This document shows positions 19,385-29,252 of a DNA stretch of 64,000 nucleotides, one piece after another. Numbering within the stretch: the first letter of the stretch is position 1; the number at the start of each line of letters is the position of its first letter. The position numbers and the translations under genes were made by a program. This stretch comes from Mesostigma viride (taxonomy: Eukaryota > Streptophyta > Mesostigmatophyceae > Mesostigmatales > Mesostigmataceae): assembly GCA_009746045.1 (NCBI GenBank), contig RPFO01000240.1:878042-942041 (forward strand), in the 5' to 3' direction. The notes under the pieces were generated by a model. It was given only the letters and a program-made list of their open reading frames with translations. It was not told the origin of the DNA and made no database searches.

Positions 19385-20500
19385 TCACTGCTCCTTGTTG
19401 TCTTCTTGCTGACTGCCCTTTGAAGGCTGGCCTGCCTGGGACTTGTTGTTGTTCTTCTTGTTGTTGTTGTTATTCTTGTTGCTGCCCTGGCCCTGGGACT
19501 TCTTGAAGCTGGGACACTCCTTCTTGATGTGCCCCCACCCCTTGCACAGGTAGCATTGTATCTTGGACTTGCCCTGGCCACTGCCCCCATTGTCAGACGC
19601 GTTGCCCTGCTTGGGCTGACCACCCACCCGCCTGAACACCGACTTGGAGTGTGACCTCCTGTCAGAATCAGGTGAATGATCTCCCTTGCGCTTGTGATGG
19701 TTGCCCCTACGCCCTCCTTGGCTTCGGTCAGCCTCAGACGTCTTGGAGCCACCCTGGGTACGCCCGCCTGCCTGGGTAGCCTTCACTGCTGGCACTCCAC
19801 CCTCAAACAGCTCCTCTGCCTCGAGAGCTTGTTTAATGATGACCTTGTAGGCCTTCAGGGTAGAGTGTGGGGCACACATGACTTTTAAGGAGCCACGTGT
19901 CGCCTTATCCAGCCCAGAAACCTTGAGCCAGTTGGTTAGGGCTATGTTATCAGCGACATTAAAGCCGTGAGCCCTGCCCTCCTCAACCATCTTACAATAG
20001 TTGAGAAAGTTCTGGATCAGGTCCCCCTTGACCTCCCACCCTTGGTACTTGTCCTGCCAATGGATGCCGACCTTCTTTCGTTGGTCCTCCAGCAGCTCCT
20101 TCAGCTCAGCCACGTACAGTGCCCAGGCCTTATTGGCCTTTTTGCACTCCCTGGTTAGGTCCTTAATCTGGTCAGTACACTTGCCAAAAGTGCTACTGCC
20201 TATCCAGATTTGATAGTAATTTGTACCACCGTACAAGCTAGGGAACCCTTCCAATCCCTCCACAAACTCTTCAGCCTGCTTAGGCTTGGAGTCTGAGGTT
20301 ACAGGCTGCAACTGATTGACAATTAAAAGACCCTGTGTGGTAAGATCAAAGCCATGAATAGCTTGTGCATTATTATTATTGTGAGGAAGGTTGGTAATCT
20401 CTCCGGTAAGCCCCACGTCATCTACGTGAGCGGTTCCACTACCAGCACCCCCATTATTATTCCCACTGGCTGGACCCTTGCTACGGCGTCCCTCAGCCAT
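19385..20500 (-). CDS. gag: Gag, inner element
   Basis: 371 aa from ATG at 20500. The N terminus is Gly/Ser-rich. A helical capsid-like region spans about 80-240 (YYQIWIG, ELKELLEDQRKKVG, NWLKVSGLDKATRG). A basic linker follows, then one CCHC zinc knuckle (CYLCKGWGHIKKEC, 316-329) and an Asn/Lys/Gln-rich tail. It packages and assembles element RNA in this class. Ends in TGA (19385-19387) followed by CTG. The same frame then stays open for 47 codons into the pol ATG. Confidence 0.93.
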   Translation of the reverse strand: MAEGRRSKGPASGNNNGGAGSGTAHVDDVGLTGEITNLPHNNNNAQAIHGFDLTTQGLLIVNQLQPVTSDSKPKQAEEFVEGLEGFPSLYGGTNYYQIWIGSSTFGKCTDQIKDLTRECKKANKAWALYVAELKELLEDQRKKVGIHWQDKYQGWEVKGDLIQNFLNYCKMVEEGRAHGFNVADNIALTNWLKVSGLDKATRGSLKVMCAPHSTLKAYKVIIKQALEAEELFEGGVPAVKATQAGGRTQGGSKTSEADRSQGGRRGNHHKRKGDHSPDSDRRSHSKSVFRRVGGQPKQGNASDNGGSGQGKSKIQCYLCKGWGHIKKECPSFKKSQGQGSNKNNNNNKKNNNKSQAGQPSKGSQQEDNKEQ

Positions 20501-20669
20501 CCTGCACTACCAGCTATTCAAAGAACACCTTAACAAAGCAGCAGAAAATATGTACAAAATTTTTGTGTCGCCACTGCCGCCTGCGCCGGTGTCGCTGCCG
20601 CCCCCGCGAATTGCCGCCGAAATTCGACAAAAAAATGTCGACAAGTACTGCAGAAGAAAATTAGGCCGA

Positions 20670-21380
20670 CTAGTAGTCAAGGCCCCTGAAGTCGCAGTAC
20701 GTGTATACGAACTCACGATCCTCCATATCCAGCTCCGGACCTGCACCGGTATGAATTAAAACCGGCGTGCTCCCCGCCGCGTAAGTTGCGACGCGCCGAC
20801 GCGCGACGAGGCGCAGAGGATGTGTAAAGATCGTCAATAATTCCCACCCCGCGGGAATCCACTCTCGCACAGAGGCGAGAAATGCCACCAGGTTAATTAA
20901 AACCTGGCGCTCACGACTGCGTACGCCGCGAGTCAGCAGCGATAGCAGCGCGAGATCCTGAAACAAATTTGTTGACACCGCCGGCGCGCCCCCCGTGCGA
21001 AGCGATGCCCAGTTTTGCAGGTTTCTCTGGTAACCGGTGAGTGAAGAGAGGACGTTGTCCAACTCCTCAATGGCAGTCGTGACTTCGGTCACCGACCGCA
21101 AACCTCCCCGCACCTGGACCGTAAATGTCGATAAAATGTTGCGGATTTGGTCCAATAATGCGCGAACAGCCGGCACCAGTGCTGGCAAATCGGGGTCCTC
21201 GGGGTTATCCCCGAGCAATGCGTGAGCTGCACGCTGCTGACGATGAAGCTCGTCGAGCGAAACTGTAACTTCGTCGAGCAATTGTTGCCACGACGGCACA
21301 GTTGGTCTTGACGAAGAACCAGCCGGCGGAGCGGCTATTTCCTCATCGTCCGGAATCCGAAATTCTTCCGAATTTGGCAT
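20670..21380 (-). CDS. ORF0, conserved ORF upstream of gag (inner element)
   Basis: 236 aa from ATG at 21380, only 24 bp inside the 5' LTR, and 169 bp before gag in another frame. No known domain. Acidic N terminus (SEEFRIPDDEE), a helical core with SSLTGYQRNL (112-121), STNLFQDLA (136-144), RERQ (156-159), INLVAFL and REW, then a basic patch LVARRR and a conserved C terminus YCDFRGLDY. Homologues exist in the outer copy and, at roughly 60% identity over the core, in copy 3. Retained reading frame in a diverged homologue argues for a functional protein. Role unknown; the position is not that of an env. Confidence 0.85.
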   Translation of the reverse strand: MPNSEEFRIPDDEEIAAPPAGSSSRPTVPSWQQLLDEVTVSLDELHRQQRAAHALLGDNPEDPDLPALVPAVRALLDQIRNILSTFTVQVRGGLRSVTEVTTAIEELDNVLSSLTGYQRNLQNWASLRTGGAPAVSTNLFQDLALLSLLTRGVRSRERQVLINLVAFLASVREWIPAGWELLTIFTHPLRLVARRRVATYAAGSTPVLIHTGAGPELDMEDREFVYTYCDFRGLDY

Positions 21381-21404
21381 CTTTTTGACAGAGCGTGTAA
21401 TACG

Positions 21405-22021
21405 AGTTGTGAGGGTAAGAATGCCACGAATTCCGCCATGGTTCTTGCAGGAAGTTGCCTTTATTAATAATCAGGAAACACAGACGTAAGTCACGTCACT
21501 TCCAAGACTGCACGCAGCACAGACGACAGGGTCGCAGTGCCAAGAGAACGTGCACGCAAGAACTAGCGTCCCGGTGTGACCAAGTCACTCATATAGCTTG
21601 CTAGGGACGCGTCCAAGTATTCAGCTGCACTGTCACAGCTGAACTGTCAATCAATTGATTACACAGACTCTGGCACGCCTTTGGCGCGCAGATCTATCAA
21701 TTGTCCATACGGCTAGTCCTGTGGACCTATCCGTACACTACTCAGCATCAATTGTCTCATAGGTCCTGGCGCGCTACAGTGCGCCTACCTATCAATTGAC
21801 CATCAAGTCCTGTACAAGTCCTGTCAACGTCCTGCGGACTATCAAAGTGACACTTGTACATCCTGTGTCCGTACGCGCCCACAGTGGCGCGCCGGGTACT
21901 GTCGGCACAGCCTAGGAAACGTCATAACTTTTACGTTCCTTAACCAAATGAGGCGTTCAAGGTGCCGTTGGAAAGAGCGTAACAATCTCTATCCATCTAA
22001 CGTAAATCCTTTACGTTAACT
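21405..22021 (-). repeat. 5' LTR of the inner element
   Basis: 617 bp, identical by eye to 14191-14807. On the minus strand it ends ...CTCACAACT, followed by CGTATTACAC and the ORF0 start. It would carry promoter and poly(A) signals (AATAAA present). Confidence 0.95.
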
Positions 22022-22054
22022 CATTCAACTCGTATTACACGCCCTGTTAAAAAG

Positions 22055-22771
22055 ATGCCAAATTCTGAAGAATTCCGGATTCCCGCCGATGAGGAAATAG
22101 CCGCTCCGCCGGCTGGTCCTCCGTCAAGACCGACTGCGCCGTCGTGGCAGCAATTGCTCGACGAAGTCACGATCTCGCTCGACGAACTTCATCGTCGGCA
22201 GCGCGCAGCTCATTCATTGCTCGGGGATAACCCCGAGGACCCCGATTTGCCAGCACTGGTGCCGGCTATACGCGCACTCTTGGACCAGATCCGCAACATT
22301 TTATCGACATTTACGGTCCAGGTGCGGGGAGGTTTGCGGTCGGTGAACGAGGTCACCACTGCGATTGAGGAGTTGGATAACGCCATCTCTTCACTCACCG
22401 GTTACCAGAGAAACTTACAAAACTGGGCATCGCTACGCACGGGGGACGCGCCGGCGGTGTCGACAAATTTATTTCAAGATCTCGCGTTGCTATCGCTGCT
22501 CACTCGCGGCGTACGCAGTCGTGAGCGCCAGGTTCTCATTAACCTGGTGGCATTTCTCGCGTCTCTGCGAGAGTGGATTCCCGCGGGGTGGGAATTGTTA
22601 TCAATTTTTACTCATCCTCTGCGCCTCGTCGCGCGTCGGGCGCGCGCAACCTTCGCGCCGGGAAGCACACCGGTTTTAATACATACCGGTGCAGGTCCGG
22701 CACACACGCCGGATATGGAGGATCCTGAGTATATCTACGAGTACTGTGATTTCCGGGGCCTCGACTACTGA
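22055..22771 (+). CDS. ORF0, outer element
   Basis: 238 aa, ATG at 22055, stop before 22772. Almost the same as the inner ORF0 (MPNSEEFRIP start, SSLTGYQRNL, TTNLFQDLA-like block, RERQ, YCDFRGLDY end). It contains a few substitutions, a short insertion near the C terminus (HTPDME) and no frame break, although pol of the same element has two. Confidence 0.83.
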   Translation: MPNSEEFRIPADEEIAAPPAGPPSRPTAPSWQQLLDEVTISLDELHRRQRAAHSLLGDNPEDPDLPALVPAIRALLDQIRNILSTFTVQVRGGLRSVNEVTTAIEELDNAISSLTGYQRNLQNWASLRTGDAPAVSTNLFQDLALLSLLTRGVRSRERQVLINLVAFLASLREWIPAGWELLSIFTHPLRLVARRARATFAPGSTPVLIHTGAGPAHTPDMEDPEYIYEYCDFRGLDY

Positions 22772-22937
22772 GTCGGCCAATTCTTTTATCCAGTGCTCGT
22801 CGACATTTTTTGTCGAATTTTCAGCGGCAATTCGCGGGGGCGGCGGCGACACCGGCGCAGGCGGCAGTTGCGACAATTGTTGTACATACTTTGTTCTGCT
22901 GCTTTGCTGAGGTGTTTTGAATAGCTTCTAGTGCAGA

Positions 22938-24053
22938 ATGGCAGACGGGCGCCGTAGCAAGGGTGCCCCAGCCAGTGGGAATGGTGGTGGTGCTGGTAGT
23001 GGGACCGCTCACGTAGATGACGTGGGGGTTACCGGAGAGATCACCAATCTTCCTTTGAATAATAATAATGCACAAGCTGTTCTTGGTTATGACCTCACTA
23101 CCCAGGGTTTGCTTATTGTGAATCAACTACAACCTGTCACGTCAGACACTAAGCCCAAGCAGGCTGAGGAGTTTGTGGAGGGCCTAGAGGGGTTTCCAAG
23201 CTTGTACGGTGGTAAAAACTATTACCAGATCTGGATAGGTAGCCAGACTTTTGGCAAATGTACAGATCAGATCAAGGACCTCACTAGAGAGTGTAAGAAG
23301 GCCAACAAGGCCTGGTCCAGCTACGTGGCAGAGTTAAAGGAGCTGCTAGAGGATCAGAGGAAGAAAGTGGGGATCCATTGGCAGGATAAATACCAGGGGT
23401 GGGAGGTCAAGGGGGACCTGATCCAGAACTTCCTCAACTATTGTAAAATGGTTGAGGAGGGCAGGGCTCACGGCTTTAATGTTGCTGATAACATAGCCCT
23501 GACCAACTGGCTCAAGGTTTCTGGGCTGGACAAGGCTACACGTGGCTCCTTAAAGGTCATGTGTGCCCCACACTCAACCCTCAAGGCCTACAAGGTCATA
23601 ATCAAACAAGCACTCGAGGCAGAGGAGCTGTTTGAGGGAGGAGTGCCAGCAGTGAAGGCTACCCAGGCAGGCGGGCGTACCCAGGGTGGCTCCAAGACGT
23701 CTGAGGCTGACCGAAGCCAAGGAGGGCGTAAGGGCAACCATAACAAGCGCAAGGGAGATCATTCACCTGATTCTGACAGGAGGTCACACTCCAAGTCGGT
23801 ATTCAGGCGGGTGGGTGGTCAGCCCAAGCAGGGCAACGCGTCTGACAACGGGGGCAGTGGCCAGGGCAAGTCAAAGATACAATGCTACCTGTGCAAGGGG
23901 TGGGGGCACATCAAGAAGGAGTGTCCCAGCTTCAAGAAATCTCAGGGCCAGGGCAGCAAGAATAACAACAACAACAAGAAGAAGAACAACAACAAGTCCC
24001 AGGCAGGCCAGCCTTCAAAGGGCAGTCAGCAAGAAGACAACAAGGAGCAGTGA
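22938..24053 (+). CDS. gag: Gag, outer element
   Basis: 371 aa; same organisation as the inner Gag with one CCHC knuckle (CYLCKGWGHIKKEC) near the C terminus and an Asn/Lys-rich tail. Ends at TGA 24051-24053 in the context CAG TGA CTG. The next 47 codons are open in the same frame and lead to the pol ATG at 24195. Confidence 0.93.
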   Translation: MADGRRSKGAPASGNGGGAGSGTAHVDDVGVTGEITNLPLNNNNAQAVLGYDLTTQGLLIVNQLQPVTSDTKPKQAEEFVEGLEGFPSLYGGKNYYQIWIGSQTFGKCTDQIKDLTRECKKANKAWSSYVAELKELLEDQRKKVGIHWQDKYQGWEVKGDLIQNFLNYCKMVEEGRAHGFNVADNIALTNWLKVSGLDKATRGSLKVMCAPHSTLKAYKVIIKQALEAEELFEGGVPAVKATQAGGRTQGGSKTSEADRSQGGRKGNHNKRKGDHSPDSDRRSHSKSVFRRVGGQPKQGNASDNGGSGQGKSKIQCYLCKGWGHIKKECPSFKKSQGQGSKNNNNNKKKNNNKSQAGQPSKGSQQEDNKEQ

Positions 24054-24194
24054 CTGTCTGAGGCAACCCCTACACACCTTAATTCACCCAGGGGGGAGGC
24101 CAGGTGCTCCAATGCAGATTTTATATCTGGGCAACAAGAGGGTGATCTCCAGGTTCAGGGTGGCCCCAGGTCACCTGGAGAGGTACAGGTTCCT

Positions 24195-27100
24195 ATGAAG
24201 ACGTCCTTGACAGCTGGTGCAGCTGTAAGAATGTCTGACCCCATGCATCCTCGTGCTGGGCACAAGGGTGGACCTCTCATTTTGAGAGAAACCAATGTAC
24301 AACCACAGAGGGGTGTGAAGGCCTCTGGTGGTATGCATGTGGTCCCTGCTGGTGGTCCAGTTGGGCATGAGCAGGGTGACTCAGGCTCTGAGTCAGAACA
24401 GGATGGAAGTCAGCATGGTGATGCTGGACAACCTGACAGCACAGTCCTGACTGTGCCAGGGACTGCTTCCTCTGTGTACCAGGAGTTGGGTGCCCGAATC
24501 CACAACATGTTTGGGCATGCCACTTCTCTGTCAAACAACTTTGCCTTCCGTATGGGCAGGGCACCCCTTCTCAAGGCGTGTCAGCAAGCTGCCTCACGGT
24601 GTAAGTGCCAGTTGTCCTCCAACAAGCCCAGGAAATCACATGCCAAAGCTCTACCTCAGAGCATTGGTGATCTGCAGTGTGATATCCAACACATCAGGGG
24701 CATGCAACTGTTGGTGTGCGTGGACAGGTACACGAAATACAAGGTGCTAGAGCATTTACCTTCTATGAAGAACAGGTACTTGCTGGCTGCCCTGCAGAAT
24801 GTAAGAGCCAAGTTTCCTAGTAACCACAAGGATCCAGGTGGACATGCAGTTTCAGCATCTCAAGGGTGATCCTACCCTTCCTGAGTTGCTGGTTACACCT
24901 AGGGAGGCTCATGGGCAGCAGGGTGCTATAGAGAGGGCAATCCAGGAGGTCAAGAAATTGATCATCTCTGAAGACTGGGTACCCTTGTCTGCACCTGCAC
25001 TTGTCAGGAGTGCATGGCTGAGGAACGTGGAGCAGCAGCTGAACAGCAGGGTTAACTTCTACTATGATGGAGTTGCTGTCAGCCCAATGGGTCTATATCA
25101 TGGCCTGTGCCCACCACATGTGCTGGAGGGCTGGAAACATGCTGCACATGTCACCTTTGCCAAGCTGAGGGAGAAGGACCGGGGTTGGAAGATGCTGGAG
25201 CCACAAGTGGGTCAGAAGGTCCTAGCTTGGAAGGAACCTAGCCTTTATGGCAAACGTGGTAGCTGGAGTCCTGGGGTGGTCACCCAGGTTGATGAAGCTA
25301 GCCACGCATGCTTGGTCAGCATGGAGGACGAACCAAAGCATGTGCACCGGCTGAGTTGGTCATATGTCAAGCCTAACCTGATGAATGAGGGCAGTCAGGC
25401 ACAAGGCTCACAGGATCTGCAGGATTTTCAGGTCCCAAGTGACGTCACTGACGCAACGACCACATCTGTTGCAGGGGAATCTGTCAGCCCTGGCCAGGTT
25501 GCAGAGGTACTTGTTGAACAGGCTGCAAGGTCAACAGCTGGGGAGTCAACTGTCAAGCCCAAGGCACTAACCAAGCCCAGGGGGACAAGTTTGGCTGGAT
25601 TGATTGGGGCTCTGCAAAGGGCCAAGAAGCAGCCCAAGGTAGCCAAGCTCAGGTGGCATGGCAATCTGGGGCTGGACACTGCCTTAGAGGTAGACACTAA
25701 TTCTCAGGTTTCCATCATTGGGACCAGGGCTGCAGCAGGGTACAGCATGTCTGAACCCAGCTATCAGTTTGTGTCTGACTTCAGTGGCGGGGTACACGTG
25801 AAGGTACTGGGTGAGGTATTCATTCCCATCCTTGGACAGGACACTGCTTTTTGTGTCTTGGAGGGCTATCAGGGACCTGCTCTTCTGGGGCAGAATTTCC
25901 TATGCCAGGATGGGGTAGTGATCACGTCCTCTCTCCTGACTAAGGAAGGGGCTGGTCAGGTCCCACTGATTAATTTCAGGACCACTCACCTATCACGTGC
26001 AGTAACCAGGTCGGTTAAGCGTGTGCAAGTGTGCCAGGGGCAGGAGCCCTTGGTTGATGACCTCATACTGCCAGCTGCTAGTCATCCAAGCAGTTTGGGC
26101 ATTGGTCCTCACTCACTTGCTGGACACAGCCCTATCAACTACCAAGGCCTGGTGAAGCTCATGTCCTCTCCCATTATGTGTCCCCAGGTCACACTGGGTC
26201 TGATTAAATCTGGGGAGGACTGGATCTCCAAGAAATGCGTGGAACCTGTCAATGACCTGCCTCCTGCACGACGTCTACTCAAGCTCAAGTTTGTCATCAA
26301 GATGAAGGAGGTGGACGGGGTCAAGGTACCACATGTCAGGCCAGTGCTGAATGAGTTCAAGGGTACTGGTGAGTGCACTGCTGAGGAGTTGTATACCCCT
26401 GGCATGTTGCATGATACTTGGAGGCTGCTGCTGTGTGTATTTCTAGGCCTTCTCAACAAGGGCTTGGACTATGGCTCAGTGGTGGTAGACTTCAAGAGGG
26501 CATTTCTGGAGGGGGATGCAGATGTGGCACAGGAAAAGTGGGAGGGCAAGACGCCTTTCTATGTTAGGGTGCCTGCTGTATGCAAAAGGGACATCCACAC
26601 GGAGTTCCTTAAAATCCTCAAGGGCCTGGAGGGCCTGAGGTCAAGTCCAATAATCTGGAGGGAGACTCTCAACCGTTTCCTGAAGGAGCATTGCAACTTG
26701 AAGGTCTCTCCTGTAGACCCCTGTCTGTTTCTGGGGCAATGGGAAGGCCTGCCAGTGTATGCTTCGCTGCACGGGGATGACCTACATCTGATAGCTCCCA
26801 CGTCGTGGCTTAAGGAGCTGATCTCCATCATTAAGTCCAAGTTTCCTCTGGGTAGGGAGCAATGGCAGGTGGAGAATGAGCCTCTGCTGTTTGTGGGCAT
26901 GGAGGCCACACTGGTGAAGAAGGGGGGGAGTGGCGTATGCTGCTGGTGGGGGGCAATGATTATCAAGAGACCCTCATTAGCAAGCTTCCTCCAACCATCA
27001 CACAGGCATTGTGTCCTATGGTCAGGGGCATGGTTGCTTGGGTGGCAGGCATTTCCAGGCCAGACCTTATGGTCATAGCCAGGTTGCCTGATGACATGCT

Positions 27101-27680
27101 GGTGGAGCTAGGGTCTGCCAAGGTGGCTGATCAGGTCAGGGCTTCATCTGGCATTCTGCTGTCTGCAGTGGATTTATCACAACCCATTTGCATGGAGCTG
27201 TATGTGGATAGCTCAATGGACAGCAGGCAGGTCTCCAAGGTCAGGGGCAGGGCTGCAGGGCTCTTTGTGCTCAGACAGGAAGGCCTGGGGAGTTTGGTGA
27301 GCTGGTTTAGTCGCCTGCACAAACGGGTGGCTGTCAGCAGTGATGTGGCAGAATGCAGGGCTATTTGTGAAGGCATTCACACAAGCCTTTATCTGAAGGA
27401 GTTGCTTCATCAGATGACTTCTAACACTCCTTGGCCACTTCAGGTTACCACTCTTCTCAAAACAGACTCCATGGGGATGGTGCAGTTTGTGCACAGGCAG
27501 ATGGCCAGAAGTAGGGACTTGGATTATCTCCTTCTTAAGGAATTGTCCTCCTTGGCCAATATTGAGCATATCCCTGGGGTTGACAATTCTGCTGATGCTT
27601 TGACCAAGCTAGTGCAGAAGGCAGCAGTGCAATACAAGGTTCTTCAGTCTCTGATGGACCCATCTCAGCAAGCTGTCTAA
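24195..27680 (+). pseudogene. pol: Pol, outer element, two frameshifts
   Basis: Same domain order as the inner copy. The first frame ends at 24869 after a 4-bp insertion near 24819-24824 (TCCTAGTAACC where the other copies read TCCTACC). The frame resumes and runs to 27078. A one-base loss in a G-run (26921-26929) forces a second shift; the RT end and RNase H continue in the frame ending at 27680. VVDFKRAFLEGD, HGDD, VDTNSQVSII and the RNase H residues are all still present, so decay is recent. Confidence 0.92.
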
Positions 27681-28630
27681 GCTGGTGCCTGGTTATAGGG
27701 CATTGGAGAGCAGATTGTGTGGTAGTGTCAGCATTGTGACTGGCATAATACCTGTATTTTAGTCTGTACTAAGGCTCATGGACCATGGTACACTCACTCT
27801 GATTTAATCAGGATACAGCCAGGTTTTGGCTGGGGTTCATGCTGTTGACTACACAAGGTTGACAGGTCCATTACAGACCATGTATTCTATTTTAAAAGAA
27901 ATGTATATTTGTACATACTTCTCACAATGGTCTGGGAACCTTTATACTGGGGTTTATAGGGCGGGGTTCGATTCCCTGGTATTATGTTTCTACAAGCTGG
28001 CCTGTTCAGGTGTTTGCCTGTTCAGACTTCCCTAGTTCCCCAGGGCAGGATTTAATTGTTGCCTATGTGTTTTCATTTTGTCATTTGTTTGCTGTGGCAG
28101 TTTACCATCTGGCAAGTAGACGGGCGCCGTAAGACGGGCGCCAATAGACCCCTGTTGAGAGAATGACAGGCAAACTATTGTAATACGCCTTACTTTGTCA
28201 AGTGGTATTTTAATTGTCATGGATTTATTGTACTTATATTGAATATGTACTGGGTTTTATGGGATTAGTATCTGGAATTAATGTAACTCACCGCCAGAAG
28301 GTCATTGTACTGGAGGCTCTACCGAGGTGATGGGATTAATTTCTGGAGAAGACCTCATAGAATTAACCTGTATGTATTTGATTTTGTGTGCTTCTAATAT
28401 CTGGTGGTACTCTGTAATGCCACTTCCATAGGTTTTTATCCATTTCTCATGGAATGGTTTTCCCTGTGGCAGATCTGTTTCTTTTCCAGTTCCTTAAAAG
28501 AAAAGGCTGGGGGAATGGCAATGGCCATTAAAGACATCTGTTCAAGCTTCAAGCTGGAGTGAAGGACATTTCAAGCTACTTCAAGGGTCCCTGGCAGGGG
28601 ATGTGATCCCTAAAGAAAAGAAGGGATTGG
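27681..28630 (+). other. 3' untranslated region of the outer element
   Basis: Matches the inner copy. Includes a 69-codon ORF at 27826-28035 starting MAGVHAVDYTR and a B-box-like GGGGTTCGATTCCC at 27964-27977. Ends in the purine-rich stretch before the 3' LTR. Confidence 0.6.
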
Positions 28631-29247
28631 AGTTAACGTAAAGGATTTACGTTAGATGGATAGAGATTGTTACGCTCTTTCCAACGGCACCTTGAACGCC
28701 TCATTTGGTTACGGGACGTAAAAGTTATGACGTTTCCTAGGCTGTGCCGACAGTACCCGGCGCGCCACTGTGGGCGCGTACGGACACAGGATGTACAAGT
28801 GTCACTTTGATAGTCCGCAGGACGTTGACAGGACTTGTACAGGACTTGATAGTCAATTGATAGGTAGGCGTGCTGTAGCGCGCCAGGACCTATGAGACAA
28901 TTGATGCTGACTAGTGTACGGATAGGTCCACAGGACTAGCCGTATGGACAATTGATAGATCTGCGCGCCAAAGGCGTGCCAGAGTCTGTGTAATCAATTG
29001 ATTGACAGTTCAGCTGTGACAGTGCAGCTGAATACTTGGACGCGTCCCTAGCAAGCTATATGAGTGACTTGGTCACACCGGGACGCTAGTTCTTGCGTGC
29101 ACGTTCTCTTGGCACTGCGACCCTGTCGCCTGTGCTGCGTGCAGTATTGGAAGTGACGTGACTTACGTCTGTGTTTCCTTGTTATTAATAAAGGCAACTT
29201 CCTGCAAGAACCATGGCGGAATTCGTGGCATTCTCACCCTCACAACT
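28631..29247 (+). repeat. 3' LTR of the outer element
   Basis: 617 bp, AGTTAACG...CACAACT. The final 158 bp (from 29090) match the inner element's type of LTR end (GCGGAATTCGTGGCATTC) rather than the 5' LTR of its own element. Followed by the duplicated CCGCT. Confidence 0.95.
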
Positions 29248-29252
29248 CCGCT

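Larger units (their letters stand above)
14191..22021 (-). mobile_element. Inner Copia-like LTR retrotransposon, family 1, near intact
   Basis: A 7,831-bp element inserted in reverse orientation four bases before the end of the outer 5' LTR. The target duplication is CATTC (14186-14190, 22022-22026). Its LTRs, 14191-14807 (3' LTR) and 21405-22021 (5' LTR), are both 617 bp and identical by eye, so the insertion is recent. All three ORFs are uninterrupted. Excising it with one CATTC restores a normal outer LTR end. Confidence 0.96.
13578..29247 (+). mobile_element. Outer Copia-like LTR retrotransposon, family 1
   Basis: Flanked by the 5-bp duplication CCGCT (13573-13577 and 29248-29252). The 5' LTR is 13578-14190 continued at 22027-22030 after the nested element; the 3' LTR is 28631-29247. 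Both are 617 bp and begin AGTTAACG and end AACT. Internal region 22031-28630 encodes ORF0, Gag and Pol in that order. A polypurine stretch (AAAGAAAAGAAGGG) precedes the 3' LTR. No canonical tRNA-complementary TGG follows the 5' LTR (the internal region starts CGTATTACAC). Two pol frameshifts make this copy defective. Confidence 0.95.

Noticed and set aside
23686-24198. 170-aa ORF overlapping gag and the pol start in another frame
   Set aside because: Found in all copies only because gag is conserved; basic, low-complexity content and no domain. An overlapping gene is possible but unsupported.
27958-27985. tRNA gene suggested by GGGGTTCGATTCCC in the outer element's 3' UTR
   Set aside because: Only a B-box/T-loop match; no A box, anticodon arm or acceptor stem around it.
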